Below, in pieces: positions 44,911 to 52,651 of a stretch of DNA of 64,000 bases. Position 1 is the first letter of the stretch. Each line of letters begins with the position of its first letter. A model generated the notes under the pieces. That model had not been told where the DNA came from, made no database searches, and saw only the letters and a program-made list of their open reading frames with translations. The translations under genes and the position numbers were made by a program. The stretch is from positions 1,364,001 to 1,428,000 of the forward strand of contig NZ_CP038256.1 of assembly GCF_004564075.1 (NCBI RefSeq), read 5' to 3'. Origin of the DNA: Microbacterium sediminis. GTDB taxonomy: Bacteria > Actinomycetota > Actinomycetes > Actinomycetales > Microbacteriaceae.

Positions 44911-47484
44911 GTGAGCCTCAACACCACCGTGCACGACGACCTCGTGGACCTGGCCCTCGGCTATCTGCGCGACGGCACGAGCGTGAGCCTGCGGGGCGTC
45001 CCGGGCGCGGGGCGCACCACGCTCCTCGGGCGGATCGCCGCCCAGCTGAACGCCGCCGGGTGGAAGACCCTCGAGCTGCACGGCAATCCGGCCCTGCGCG
45101 ACCGCCCGCTCGAGGCGCTCGCGATCGCCGGCCTCGTGCCCGCCAACTCGCCGCAGACCCGCAGCGCCGTCGCGGCCGCCGTCGACGCGCTGCTGAAGTC
45201 GATCGAGCCGCGCCGCACCGTCGTCATCGTCGACGACTCGGACGACCTCGATGCCGCCTCGATCGGCGCCATCTCGAGCGCCATCACGCGCACGCACACG
45301 CCGCTGGTCTCCTCGGCGTCGACCACGCGGCGCGCCCCCGACCTCTCGCTCCCGGCCCTCGTGCGCCCCGGCGTGCGCCTGAACCTCTCGGCGCTCGTCT
45401 ACGACGAGTCCGCCCAGCTGATCGAGATCGTGTGCCGCGGCCCCGTCGATCGCGCCACCGTCGCGCTCATCCACGGACGCGCGGGCGGCCTGCCGGGCCT
45501 CGTGCAGGCGATCGCCGACAACGCGCGACGCCACGGGCTGCTGCGGCAGCGCGGGGGAGTGTGGACGGCGGGACCGGACCTGTGGACCCCGCAGCTGGCC
45601 CGCACGGTCGAGCCGTTCCTGCAGGGGCTGAGCCCGGAGGCGCTCGACGGGCTCATCAAGCTCTCGCTCGTGGGCGCCGTCGACATCTCGGTGGCGCACC
45701 GCCTCGTCGCCTGGGACGCGCTGGAGGAGCTGGACGAGCGCGGGCTGCTCACCTTCGTCTCGGCCGCCGGCACGGTCTCGGTGGGCGTGTACCCGCCGCT
45801 CGTGGCGGACTTCGTGCGCCGCGAGCGCATCGGCGCGCGTCGCCTGCGCCTGGTCGGCGAGATCGCCGAGGCGCTCGGGCAGCAGCAGGACGGCTCGCCC
45901 TGGACGATCTCCGCGGATCAACGCGGCATCGGGATCGCCGATCTCGGCCCGGTCTCCGGCGACGACGAGAGCCGGCGGCTGGCGGACGCCGTGCTGAACC
46001 GCGTGATGGCGGAGCGGCAGTCGTCGCAGGTGCTCGTGCGCCGCGCCGAGTGGGAGCAGCACCGCGACGCGCGCACCGCCGTCGCCTACGCGCGGGCGCT
46101 GTCGTACCGCGGCGCCGACCTCGCCGAGCTCGATCGGATCCTCGACCCGGCCACGCCGGGCGACGTGCGTGACCGGGCGACGTTGGCCGCGTGGCGCGCC
46201 TTCGTCGCCGCGTTCGGCGCGCACGACCTCGACGACGCGCTGGCGCAACTGGATCGCGACGACCTCGCGCCGTGGGACGGCCTGCTCGCCGCGGTGGGTC
46301 GTCACGTCCGGCTGTTCCTGGATCGCGTGCCCGACGACACGAGCGATCCGCTCCCGGACGATCCGTTCCTCGCCGACGCGCACCGGCTGACCCGCGGGGA
46401 GACGCTGCTGGCGCTGGGCCGCCCCCGCGAGGCACTGTCCGATCTCGACGCGGTCGGCCGCGAGGGCATCCTCGCCCCCAGCGCGCGCGTGGGCCGGGGC
46501 CTCGCGCTCGTGCTCGCCGGCGACCTCGATGCCGCCGAGGCGCACGCGTCGCGGGCGTACCAGGAGGGACTGTCGAACTTCGACCCCGGGCTCCTCGTGC
46601 CCCACGGCTACGCGCTCGCGCTCGTGCACCTGTTCCGCGGCGACGACCACGCCCTGCGCGAGCACCTGGGGCCGCTGCTGTCGGCGGGCGTGACCGCGCT
46701 GACCGACACGCCGTACGAGATCGGCACGCTCGTGCTCGCCGCGCGGACGGCCGCGCGGGCCGGGCGCACCGCGGCCGCCCGCTCGCTGGCCGAGCAGGCG
46801 CAGGCCACGGGGCTGCCGATCGGACCGTACCCGGTCATGGTGGCGGCGCAGGCGACGGCGCACGCGCGCCTGATGGAGGGCGAGCCGGCGCCGCGTGTCG
46901 CCGACGAGCTGTGGAGCCACTTCGAGCAGCTGCTCGAGAAGCGCTACATCGCGGCCGCCGTGGTTGCCGGCATGCGCGCGATCGAGATCCACCCCGACGC
47001 GGCGCGCGCCGACGCGGTCGCGACCGCGGCGGAGGGGGCCGACAGCCGGCTGCTCACGCTCATCGGCCGCTACGTGCTCGCGCTCGTCTCGACCGACGGC
47101 TCCCTGCAGGCGGCCACGGGCGAGGAGCTGCTCAAGGCGGGCCTCAGCGGCTACGGCCTCGCGTTGCTGGCCGCCGGTGCCCACACCCTCGCCGGCACCG
47201 ACCCCGATCGCGCCGCGGAGGTGCTGCGGCAGGCCCGGCGCCTCGCGGGCAAGCTCGGCGGCGAGTACCCGCGCGTCGTCGACCCGGTGCCGCCACGCTC
47301 CGCGCTCACCGCGCGCGAGCGCGAGGTCGCCGAGCTCGCCGCGCAGGGGATGTCGAACCAGGAGGCGGCCTCGACGCTCATGCTCAGCGTCCGCACGGTC
47401 GAGAACCACCTGCACCGCGCGTTCCAGAAGCTCGACGTGACCTCGCGCTCCGAGCTCGGCGAGGCGCTGCGCAACCAGGGCTGA
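44911..47484 (+). CDS. Large LuxR-family regulator with an ATPase-like domain
   Basis: 857 residues in the layout of LAL-type regulators: an N-terminal P-loop domain, a long helical middle (about 300-760) and a C-terminal LuxR HTH (about 790-850: LTAREREVAELAAQGMSNQE and TVENHLHRAFQKL). The Walker A reads GVPGAGRTT, with Arg35 where Lys is expected, while Walker B (VVIVDDSDDLD) looks normal. ATP hydrolysis may be impaired. Targets are unknown; the flavin-dependent oxidoreductase 27 bases downstream could be one. Leaderless GTG start predicted. Confidence 0.85.
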   Translation: MSLNTTVHDDLVDLALGYLRDGTSVSLRGVPGAGRTTLLGRIAAQLNAAGWKTLELHGNPALRDRPLEALAIAGLVPANSPQTRSAVAAAVDALLKSIEPRRTVVIVDDSDDLDAASIGAISSAITRTHTPLVSSASTTRRAPDLSLPALVRPGVRLNLSALVYDESAQLIEIVCRGPVDRATVALIHGRAGGLPGLVQAIADNARRHGLLRQRGGVWTAGPDLWTPQLARTVEPFLQGLSPEALDGLIKLSLVGAVDISVAHRLVAWDALEELDERGLLTFVSAAGTVSVGVYPPLVADFVRRERIGARRLRLVGEIAEALGQQQDGSPWTISADQRGIGIADLGPVSGDDESRRLADAVLNRVMAERQSSQVLVRRAEWEQHRDARTAVAYARALSYRGADLAELDRILDPATPGDVRDRATLAAWRAFVAAFGAHDLDDALAQLDRDDLAPWDGLLAAVGRHVRLFLDRVPDDTSDPLPDDPFLADAHRLTRGETLLALGRPREALSDLDAVGREGILAPSARVGRGLALVLAGDLDAAEAHASRAYQEGLSNFDPGLLVPHGYALALVHLFRGDDHALREHLGPLLSAGVTALTDTPYEIGTLVLAARTAARAGRTAAARSLAEQAQATGLPIGPYPVMVAAQATAHARLMEGEPAPRVADELWSHFEQLLEKRYIAAAVVAGMRAIEIHPDAARADAVATAAEGADSRLLTLIGRYVLALVSTDGSLQAATGEELLKAGLSGYGLALLAAGAHTLAGTDPDRAAEVLRQARRLAGKLGGEYPRVVDPVPPRSALTAREREVAELAAQGMSNQEAASTLMLSVRTVENHLHRAFQKLDVTSRSELGEALRNQG

Positions 47485-47511
47485 CCGCCGTCCGGGAATG
47501 CGGGGAGATCC

Positions 47512-48564
47512 ATGACGTTGAATGAAACCGTGAGCACCCGCAAGAGCATCGGCTTCCTCTCCTTCGGGCACTGGACGCCGCACCCGGAGTCCGGCACCCG
47601 CAGCGCCTCGGACGTGCTGCATCAGTCGATCGACCTCGCGCAGGCGGCCGAGGAGGTCGGGGCGGACGGCGCGTACTTCCGCGTCCACCACTTCGCGCGC
47701 CAGCTGGCCTCGCCGTTCCCGCTGCTCGCCGCGGTCGGCGCGCGCACGAAGCGCATCGAGATCGGCACCGGCGTGATCGACATGCGCTACGAGAACCCGA
47801 TGTACTTCGTCGAGGACGCCGGCGCCGCCGATCTCATCTCCGACGGCCGGCTGCAGCTCGGCGTCTCGCGCGGCTCACCCGAGCAGGTGATCGACGGCTG
47901 GAAGTACTTCGGCTACCAGGCCGCCGACGACGATCCGGACGGCGCCGAGGCCGCCCGCCAGAAGACGCTGCTCGTGCTGCAGCTGCTCGAGGGGCAGGGC
48001 TTCGCGCAGCCGAACCCGGGACCGATGTTCCCGAACCCGCCGGGGCTGCTGCGCCTCGAGCCGCACTCCGAGGGCCTGCGCCAGCGCATCTGGTGGGGCG
48101 CCGGCTCGGACGCCACGGCCGTGTGGGCGGCGGAGCACGGCATGAACATGATGACCTCCACGCTCAAGTGGGACGAGTCCGGCGAGCCGCTGCACGTGCA
48201 GCAGGCCACGCAGATCCGCAAGTTCCGCGAGGAGTGGGCCAAGCACGACTGGGGCTTCGAGCCGCGCGTGTCGGTGTCGCGATCGATCTTCGCGCTCACC
48301 AACGACATGGACCGCCGCTACTTCCTCGGCTCGGGGGAGCGCAGCGACAGCTTCGGCTACATCGACGAGTCCACGCGCGCGGTGTTCGGCAGGTCGTACG
48401 CGGCCGAACCCGACGAGCTGATCGCCCAGCTGCGTCAGGACGAGGCGATCGCCGAGGCCGATTCGCTGCTGCTCACCGTGCCGAATCAGCTCGGCGTGGA
48501 GTACAACACCCACGTGATCGAGGCGATCCTCACGCACGTCGCGCCCGCCCTCGGCTGGCGCTGA
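47512..48564 (+). CDS. LLM class flavin-dependent oxidoreductase
   Basis: 350 residues, bacterial-luciferase-like barrel. IGFLSFGHWTP at the start, YFRVHHFARQLASPFPLL and DLISDGRLQLGVSRGSPEQV are typical of FMN-dependent monooxygenases in this family. A GGGGAG site is six bases before the ATG. Co-direction and a 27-base gap suggest co-transcription with the LuxR-type regulator. Substrate unknown. Confidence 0.9.
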   Translation: MTLNETVSTRKSIGFLSFGHWTPHPESGTRSASDVLHQSIDLAQAAEEVGADGAYFRVHHFARQLASPFPLLAAVGARTKRIEIGTGVIDMRYENPMYFVEDAGAADLISDGRLQLGVSRGSPEQVIDGWKYFGYQAADDDPDGAEAARQKTLLVLQLLEGQGFAQPNPGPMFPNPPGLLRLEPHSEGLRQRIWWGAGSDATAVWAAEHGMNMMTSTLKWDESGEPLHVQQATQIRKFREEWAKHDWGFEPRVSVSRSIFALTNDMDRRYFLGSGERSDSFGYIDESTRAVFGRSYAAEPDELIAQLRQDEAIAEADSLLLTVPNQLGVEYNTHVIEAILTHVAPALGWR

Positions 48565-48570
48565 CGGCCG

Positions 48571-48840
48571 CTACGAGGCGCGAGCGCGCGACGCGGCGGC
48601 GCTGATCTCGATCCAGATCTCGTCGAGCGACAGCCCGAGGGCGTCCGCGATGGCCGCGATCGTGGGGAACGACGGTGTCGCGACGCGGCCGGACTCGATC
48701 TTGCGGAGCGTCTCGGGGGACACCTCCGCGGCGGCGGCGACGTCCAGGATCGTCCGCGCCCCGCGGGCACGGCGCAGGATCGCGCCGAGGCGCTCGCCTC
48801 GCGCGATCTCCTCGGGGGTGAGGGGCAGGCGAACCATCAT
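48571..48840 (-). CDS. XRE-family HTH transcriptional regulator
   Basis: 89 residues, essentially one Cro/CI-type helix-turn-helix: LGAILRRARGARTILDVAAAAEVSPETLRKIESGRVATPSFPTIAAIADALGLSLDEIW contains all five helices. No sensor domain. It faces the methionine aminopeptidase gene across a 62-base gap with a tandem 12-base repeat overlapping both promoters, so autoregulation and control of that gene are likely. Confidence 0.9.
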   Translation of the reverse strand: MMVRLPLTPEEIARGERLGAILRRARGARTILDVAAAAEVSPETLRKIESGRVATPSFPTIAAIADALGLSLDEIWIEISAAASRARAS

Positions 48841-48846
48841 GCGCTC

Positions 48847-48852
48847 AGCCTA
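48847..48852 (-). promoter_or_regulatory. -10 element of the XRE regulator gene
   Basis: TAGGCT on the minus strand, six bases before the ATG at 48840. It abuts the first copy of the operator repeat. Confidence 0.55.
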
Positions 48853-48877
48853 CCGGTATTGTTTGACCGGTATTGTT
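48852..48877. promoter_or_regulatory. Tandem 12-base direct repeat, likely operator for the XRE regulator
   Basis: ACCGGTATTGTT occurs perfectly twice, at 48852-48863 and 48866-48877, 14 bases apart start to start. Each copy opens with the palindromic ACCGGT. The repeat is AT-rich against its surroundings, and copy two contains the TATTGT that fits as the -10 of the rightward promoter. Binding would block both promoters. Confidence 0.65.
48871..48876 (+). promoter_or_regulatory. -10 element of the map promoter, within operator copy two
   Basis: TATTGT with six bases to ATG 48883, the first codon of a 7-codon frame coupled to map. Confidence 0.45.
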
Positions 48878-48882
48878 ATTGG

Positions 48883-48906
48883 ATGACCGAGACGAGTCCC
48901 GCATGA
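48883..48906 (+). CDS. Possible leaderless 7-codon leader frame coupled to map
   Basis: ATG ACC GAG to GCA TGA encodes MTETSPA and ends in a 4-base ATGA overlap with the map start. Spacing from TATTGT is the leaderless spacing seen elsewhere. It would let ribosomes load at the 5' end and reinitiate at map, which has no Shine-Dalgarno. Confidence 0.4.
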   Translation: MTETSPA

Positions 48907-49679
48907 TCGAGATCCTGAACGCCGACCAGCTCCGGCGGGCGCGGAGGAGTGGCGCTCTTGTCGGCGACATTCTCCAGGAGCTGCGGGAGCGTGCCGCGGT
49001 CGGCGTGAGCCTGCTGGAGATCGACGGGTGGGCGCAGGAGTTGATCCGCGCGGCAGGAGCGGAATCCTGCTACGTGGACTATGCGCCGTCTTTCGGGCGG
49101 GGCCCCTTCGGGCACTACATCTGCACGGCCGTGAACGACGCGGTGCTGCACGGTATGCCGCGCGACCAGGTACTCGCCGACGGCGACCTGCTCACGCTTG
49201 ATCTGGCTGTGTCGCTCGATGGGATCGCCGCGGACGCCGCGATCAGCTTCATCGTTGGCACCGCTCGGCGTCCCGAGGATCGCGCGCTCATCGACGCCAC
49301 CGAACGCGCCCTGGACGCCGCCGTCGCGGCGGCGCGTCTCGGCGCCCGCACGGGCGATATCTCGCACGCGATCGGCACGGTGCTGCGCAACGCCGGCTAC
49401 CCGATCAACACGGACTTCGGCGGACACGGGATCGGCACGACCATGCACGGTGATCCGCACGTGGCCAACGACGGTCGCCCCGGCCGCGGCTACCGGCTGC
49501 GGCCCGGGCTGATGCTCGCCCTCGAGCCGTGGGCGATGATCGGCACCGACGAGCTCGTCGTCGATGCGGACGGCTGGACTCTGCGCAGCGCCACCGGGAG
49601 CCGGTCCGCGCACAGTGAGCACACCGTCGCCATCACACCCGAGGGGCCCGAGGTCCTCACGCGGCCCTCGCGTCCCTGA
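48903..49679 (+). CDS. map: Type I methionine aminopeptidase, regulator-linked copy
   Basis: 258 residues, single pita-bread domain without a zinc-finger extension. All five metal ligands are kept: D100, D111, H175, E208 and E239, as is the catalytic histidine in NDAVLHGMP. ATG 48903 is chosen over in-frame TTG 48873, which lies within the operator and before the predicted transcript start. In actinobacteria the housekeeping map usually sits by adk and secY; this lone copy beside an XRE gene is probably an extra, regulated one. Confidence 0.9.
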   Translation: MIEILNADQLRRARRSGALVGDILQELRERAAVGVSLLEIDGWAQELIRAAGAESCYVDYAPSFGRGPFGHYICTAVNDAVLHGMPRDQVLADGDLLTLDLAVSLDGIAADAAISFIVGTARRPEDRALIDATERALDAAVAAARLGARTGDISHAIGTVLRNAGYPINTDFGGHGIGTTMHGDPHVANDGRPGRGYRLRPGLMLALEPWAMIGTDELVVDADGWTLRSATGSRSAHSEHTVAITPEGPEVLTRPSRP

Positions 49680-49686
49680 GGGCGGC

Positions 49687-51210
49687 TCAGAGCCCCTGGC
49701 CGGCCTCCCAGAGCCGCTCGGTCTGGCCGGCGAGGAGGGCGTCGAGCGAGCTCGCCTGGGCGTCGGTGAGCGAGGCGACGTAGTCGATGATCCCGCGGCC
49801 CACTGCCAGGCGACGCAGCCGCGTGGCGTCGTCGGTGTCGAGCAGCTCGGGCTCCTCCACGCGCAGCCGCATGTAGTCGTCGGTCGCGAGGTCCACGATG
49901 TCGACGAGCCGGCGCGGCCCACGACGCGCGTCGTAGGGATCGTCCAGCCACGCCGCGAAGCCGTCGACGAGCCGCTCCAGCACCGCCGCGCGCCCCCGCT
50001 GGTACACCGCGAGGTCGGGCCGATGCAGGATGAAGCGCTGGTGCAGGAACTTCAGCACCGCCACCTCGTGCCAGGCGGTGCGATCGAGGCTCACGTGCCC
50101 CGAGCGGACGTCGGGGGAGCGGTGCAGCCGCACGCGGGACTGCAGGTGCGCGATCCAGCCGCTCGTGAAGCGCGCCAGGCCGCGCTCGGCGGCGAGCGAG
50201 CCGTCGAACGGCTGCAGCAGCAGGCCGTCGACGACCTCGGCGGAGACCTTCGCGACCGCCTCGTCGAACGCGTCGGTGTCGGCGATCCACGGATCCTTCT
50301 GCGCCAGGCGGCGCCACAGCAGCTCGAGCGACCGCCCGGGTGCGCGCTCGCCCGCCATGAGCTCGGGGAGGTCGAGGTCGCGCAGGTGATGCAGCTCCGA
50401 CCGCCAGGTGCGGAACTCCGCCGAGATGATCGCCTGGTCGAGCAGGCCGGCGCGGTAGAAGTCGTCGAGGTCGTGCAGGGAGTAGGCGATGTCGTCGGCG
50501 ATGTCCATCACCGAGCACTCGAGCGTCTGCTGACCAGGCTCGATCCGCGGGTAGGCCGACAGCGCGGCCCGCTGGTCGGCGATGTCGAGCGCGTAGTACG
50601 AGAACTTGCCCCCGCCGCCGCGCCGCGCGCCGCCCTGGCCGCGCAGCCAGGGGTACTTCAGCACGGCCGCCCGCACGGCGGCGGTGAGGTTCAGGCCGAC
50701 GCCCGGCTCGTCGTGCTCGTCGAGGCGGGTGATGATGCGGTAGGTCTGCGCGTTGCCCTCGAACCCCTCGGCCAGGCCGAATCGCTCGCGCGCGAGCCGG
50801 TCGAGCGTCTGCTCGCCCAGGTGACCGAACGGCGGGTGCCCGAGATCGTGCGCGGCGGCCGCGGCCTGGACGACGACGGGGTGGCAGCCGCCCAGCTCGG
50901 CGACGAGCCGGCCGTCCTCGCCGTCCCGGCTGCTCAGGTGCGTGGCGATCGCCCGCGCGACGGCGGCGACCTTGATCGAGTGGGTGAGCCGGTTGTGCAC
51001 CGCGAGCCCGGCACCGGTCTGCGAGATCACCTGCGTGACGGCCGACAGGCGCGAGTAGTACGGGGAGAACCGGATCCGCTCCACGTCGACGCGGTATTCC
51101 GGGTGCCGCTCGACGGCCTGCAGCTCGTCGATCGGCTCGGCGATCCGGCGCGCCACGCGCGCGTCGCGTGCGGGGTCGAAAGCGGGGTCGGTGCCAGCGG
51201 TGGTCGCCAT
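49687..51210 (-). CDS. dgt: Deoxyguanosinetriphosphate triphosphohydrolase-like HD protein
   Basis: 507 residues. The HD metal site is visible in NRLTHSIKV and AAHDLGHPPFGHLGE, and DIADDIAYSLHDLDDFY gives the further aspartate of the dGTPase family. It hydrolyses dNTPs to nucleoside and triphosphate, thereby limiting dNTP pools. It converges with map after seven bases. The ATG has GAGACT six bases upstream on its strand, a weak leaderless -10. Confidence 0.92.
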   Translation of the reverse strand: MATTAGTDPAFDPARDARVARRIAEPIDELQAVERHPEYRVDVERIRFSPYYSRLSAVTQVISQTGAGLAVHNRLTHSIKVAAVARAIATHLSSRDGEDGRLVAELGGCHPVVVQAAAAAHDLGHPPFGHLGEQTLDRLARERFGLAEGFEGNAQTYRIITRLDEHDEPGVGLNLTAAVRAAVLKYPWLRGQGGARRGGGGKFSYYALDIADQRAALSAYPRIEPGQQTLECSVMDIADDIAYSLHDLDDFYRAGLLDQAIISAEFRTWRSELHHLRDLDLPELMAGERAPGRSLELLWRRLAQKDPWIADTDAFDEAVAKVSAEVVDGLLLQPFDGSLAAERGLARFTSGWIAHLQSRVRLHRSPDVRSGHVSLDRTAWHEVAVLKFLHQRFILHRPDLAVYQRGRAAVLERLVDGFAAWLDDPYDARRGPRRLVDIVDLATDDYMRLRVEEPELLDTDDATRLRRLAVGRGIIDYVASLTDAQASSLDALLAGQTERLWEAGQGL

Positions 51211-51216
51211 CGGATC

Positions 51217-51222
51217 AGTCTC
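51217..51222 (-). promoter_or_regulatory. Weak -10 candidate of dgt
   Basis: GAGACT on the minus strand, six bases from the ATG at 51210; it keeps the A2 and T6 of TAnnnT. Confidence 0.3.
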
Positions 51223-51261
51223 GCAGAGCGGCCACCGCTCGGTCGAGCGGCGCCGCGGTGC

Positions 51262-52080
51262 TCAGACCTCGTGCGGGACGGGCGTGGCCTGGTGGTGCGC
51301 CAGACGCCACCGGTCGCCGTCGCGCCGCCACAGCGACGAGCGCCGCGCGCGGTGCGGGCCCCGCACCGAGGTCCACGTCACGAGGACCACGTCGGCCGTG
51401 AGCGCGCGGCCCTCCAGGTCGTGCACCTCGATGGGCTCGGCATCGTCGGCCTCCTCCGCGACGAGGTCGACGAGCTCGTCGCGGTGCCAGGTGCGGCCTG
51501 ACGCGCCGATCTCCGTCGCGTCGGGCGCGAGGAGCGCGCCGAGCCGCTCGGGGTCGCGTCGCACGGCCGGGTCCTGCAGTTCGCGCTCCCTCGTCAGCAC
51601 CTGCGGGACGGGGTCGGGCTCCGCCGCGTCGCCCGCGGTGCCGAAGCCCGCTCGCGTGCGGCGCGTGGCGAGCGACTCGAGCTCCTGGAAGAGGGTGATC
51701 TGCAGGTCGCCGGGGGCGCGGAGCCGGGCGTTCAGCGAGCGCCACGGCGTCTCGCGCGGCCGCGCCTCCAACCCGGCGCCGGCCTCGACGAGCCGCTCGG
51801 TCGTGGCGGCGGCGTCGTCGACCTCGAAGGCCACCCGCAGCGGATCGCTGCGGCCGCCCTCGGTCTCGACGCCGTCGATCATGCGCACCTGGGCGCGGTT
51901 CGCGAGCTCGAGCGTCGCCGCGCCCGCCTCGAGGATCGCCACGCGCGCGTCGCCCTCGCCGGAGTATGCCGCCCGCTCGGGGAGGCCGAGGGTGTCGCGG
52001 AAGAACCGGAGTGCCGCATCGAGATCGTCGACCGCGACGACGAGACGCATCTCGTGGACGGCGGAAGGAGAATCGGTCAT
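51262..52080 (-). CDS. VOC (glyoxalase-like) domain fused to a SnoaL/DUF4440-like domain
   Basis: 272 residues in two parts. Residues about 10-130 are a VOC metal-barrel half (LVVAVDDLDAALRFFRDTLGLPE, then LRAPGDLQITLFQE). Residues about 145-265 look like an NTF2/SnoaL fold with a DUF4440-style ending (VTWTSVRG, RRSSLWRRDGDRWRLAHHQ). The second half may bind or modify the first half's substrate; no activity can be assigned. The ATG at 52080 has TAGCGT seven bases upstream, so a leaderless start is likely. Confidence 0.85.
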   Translation of the reverse strand: MTDSPSAVHEMRLVVAVDDLDAALRFFRDTLGLPERAAYSGEGDARVAILEAGAATLELANRAQVRMIDGVETEGGRSDPLRVAFEVDDAAATTERLVEAGAGLEARPRETPWRSLNARLRAPGDLQITLFQELESLATRRTRAGFGTAGDAAEPDPVPQVLTRERELQDPAVRRDPERLGALLAPDATEIGASGRTWHRDELVDLVAEEADDAEPIEVHDLEGRALTADVVLVTWTSVRGPHRARRSSLWRRDGDRWRLAHHQATPVPHEV

Positions 52081-52087
52081 GGGAATC

Positions 52088-52093
52088 ACGCTA
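52088..52093 (-). promoter_or_regulatory. -10 element of the VOC-SnoaL fusion gene
   Basis: TAGCGT on the minus strand with a seven-base gap to the ATG. Confidence 0.55.
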
Positions 52094-52158
52094 GGGCGTC
52101 CGGAGCGTGCGGGCGCGAGACCATCAGGAATCGAGAAGCGGGCGGCCCGCGCCCTGCG

Positions 52159-52164
52159 TAGCGT
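52159..52164 (+). promoter_or_regulatory. -10 element of the DUF1801 gene
   Basis: TAGCGT; the predicted leader of about 25 bases carries a GAGAGGAG ribosome site. Confidence 0.5.
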
Positions 52165-52194
52165 GATCCTCATCCGATACGAGAGGAGCCGACG

Positions 52195-52608
52195 ATGGCA
52201 ACGAGCGAGGGACTGACCGCCGAGGAGCGCGAGGCGATCAAGGAGACCGCGAAGGAGCGGCGCCGCCCCAAGAAGAACGACGCCGAGGCGCTCGCCCAGG
52301 CGATCGCGGACATGCCGGAGGGCGATCGCGCCATCGCCGAGCGCGTACGGGCGCTCGTCACGGAGCACGCTCCCGAGCTGGCCGCCAGCACCTGGTACGG
52401 CATGCCGGCGTGGAAGAACGCCAAGGGCAAGGTCGTGGTGTTCTTCCAGGCGGCGGCGAAGTTCAAGGCGCGCTACGCGACGATCGGCTTCGACGAGGCC
52501 GCGGCCATCGACGAGGGCACGATGTGGCCGGTCAGCTTCGCCGTCACGGAGCTCACGGCGGCCGACGAGGATCTCCTCGCGGCGCTCATCCGCAAGGCCG
52601 TGTCCTGA
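52195..52608 (+). CDS. DUF1801 (YdhG-like) family protein
   Basis: 137 residues. A charged N-terminal helix (Lys/Arg/Glu-rich, about 5-30) precedes a domain with the family's STWYGMPAW and GKVVVFFQAAAKFKARYATIGF. Members are small soluble proteins of unknown biochemical role. A strong GAGAGGAG site lies six bases before the ATG. Divergent from the VOC-SnoaL gene. Confidence 0.82.
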   Translation: MATSEGLTAEEREAIKETAKERRRPKKNDAEALAQAIADMPEGDRAIAERVRALVTEHAPELAASTWYGMPAWKNAKGKVVVFFQAAAKFKARYATIGFDEAAAIDEGTMWPVSFAVTELTAADEDLLAALIRKAVS

Positions 52609-52639
52609 GCGCTCCCGCGTGAGCGGCGCCGCGCCGGGC

Positions 52640-52645
52640 TAGGGT
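52640..52645 (+). promoter_or_regulatory. -10 element of the SUMF1-like gene
   Basis: TAGGGT with six bases to GTG 52652. Confidence 0.5.
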
Positions 52646-52651
52646 TTCGGG

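Noticed and set aside
44875-47691. Antisense frame of about 940 codons opposite the LuxR-type gene
   Set aside because: Same GC-bias effect; the plus frame has P-loop and HTH motifs, the minus frame has none.
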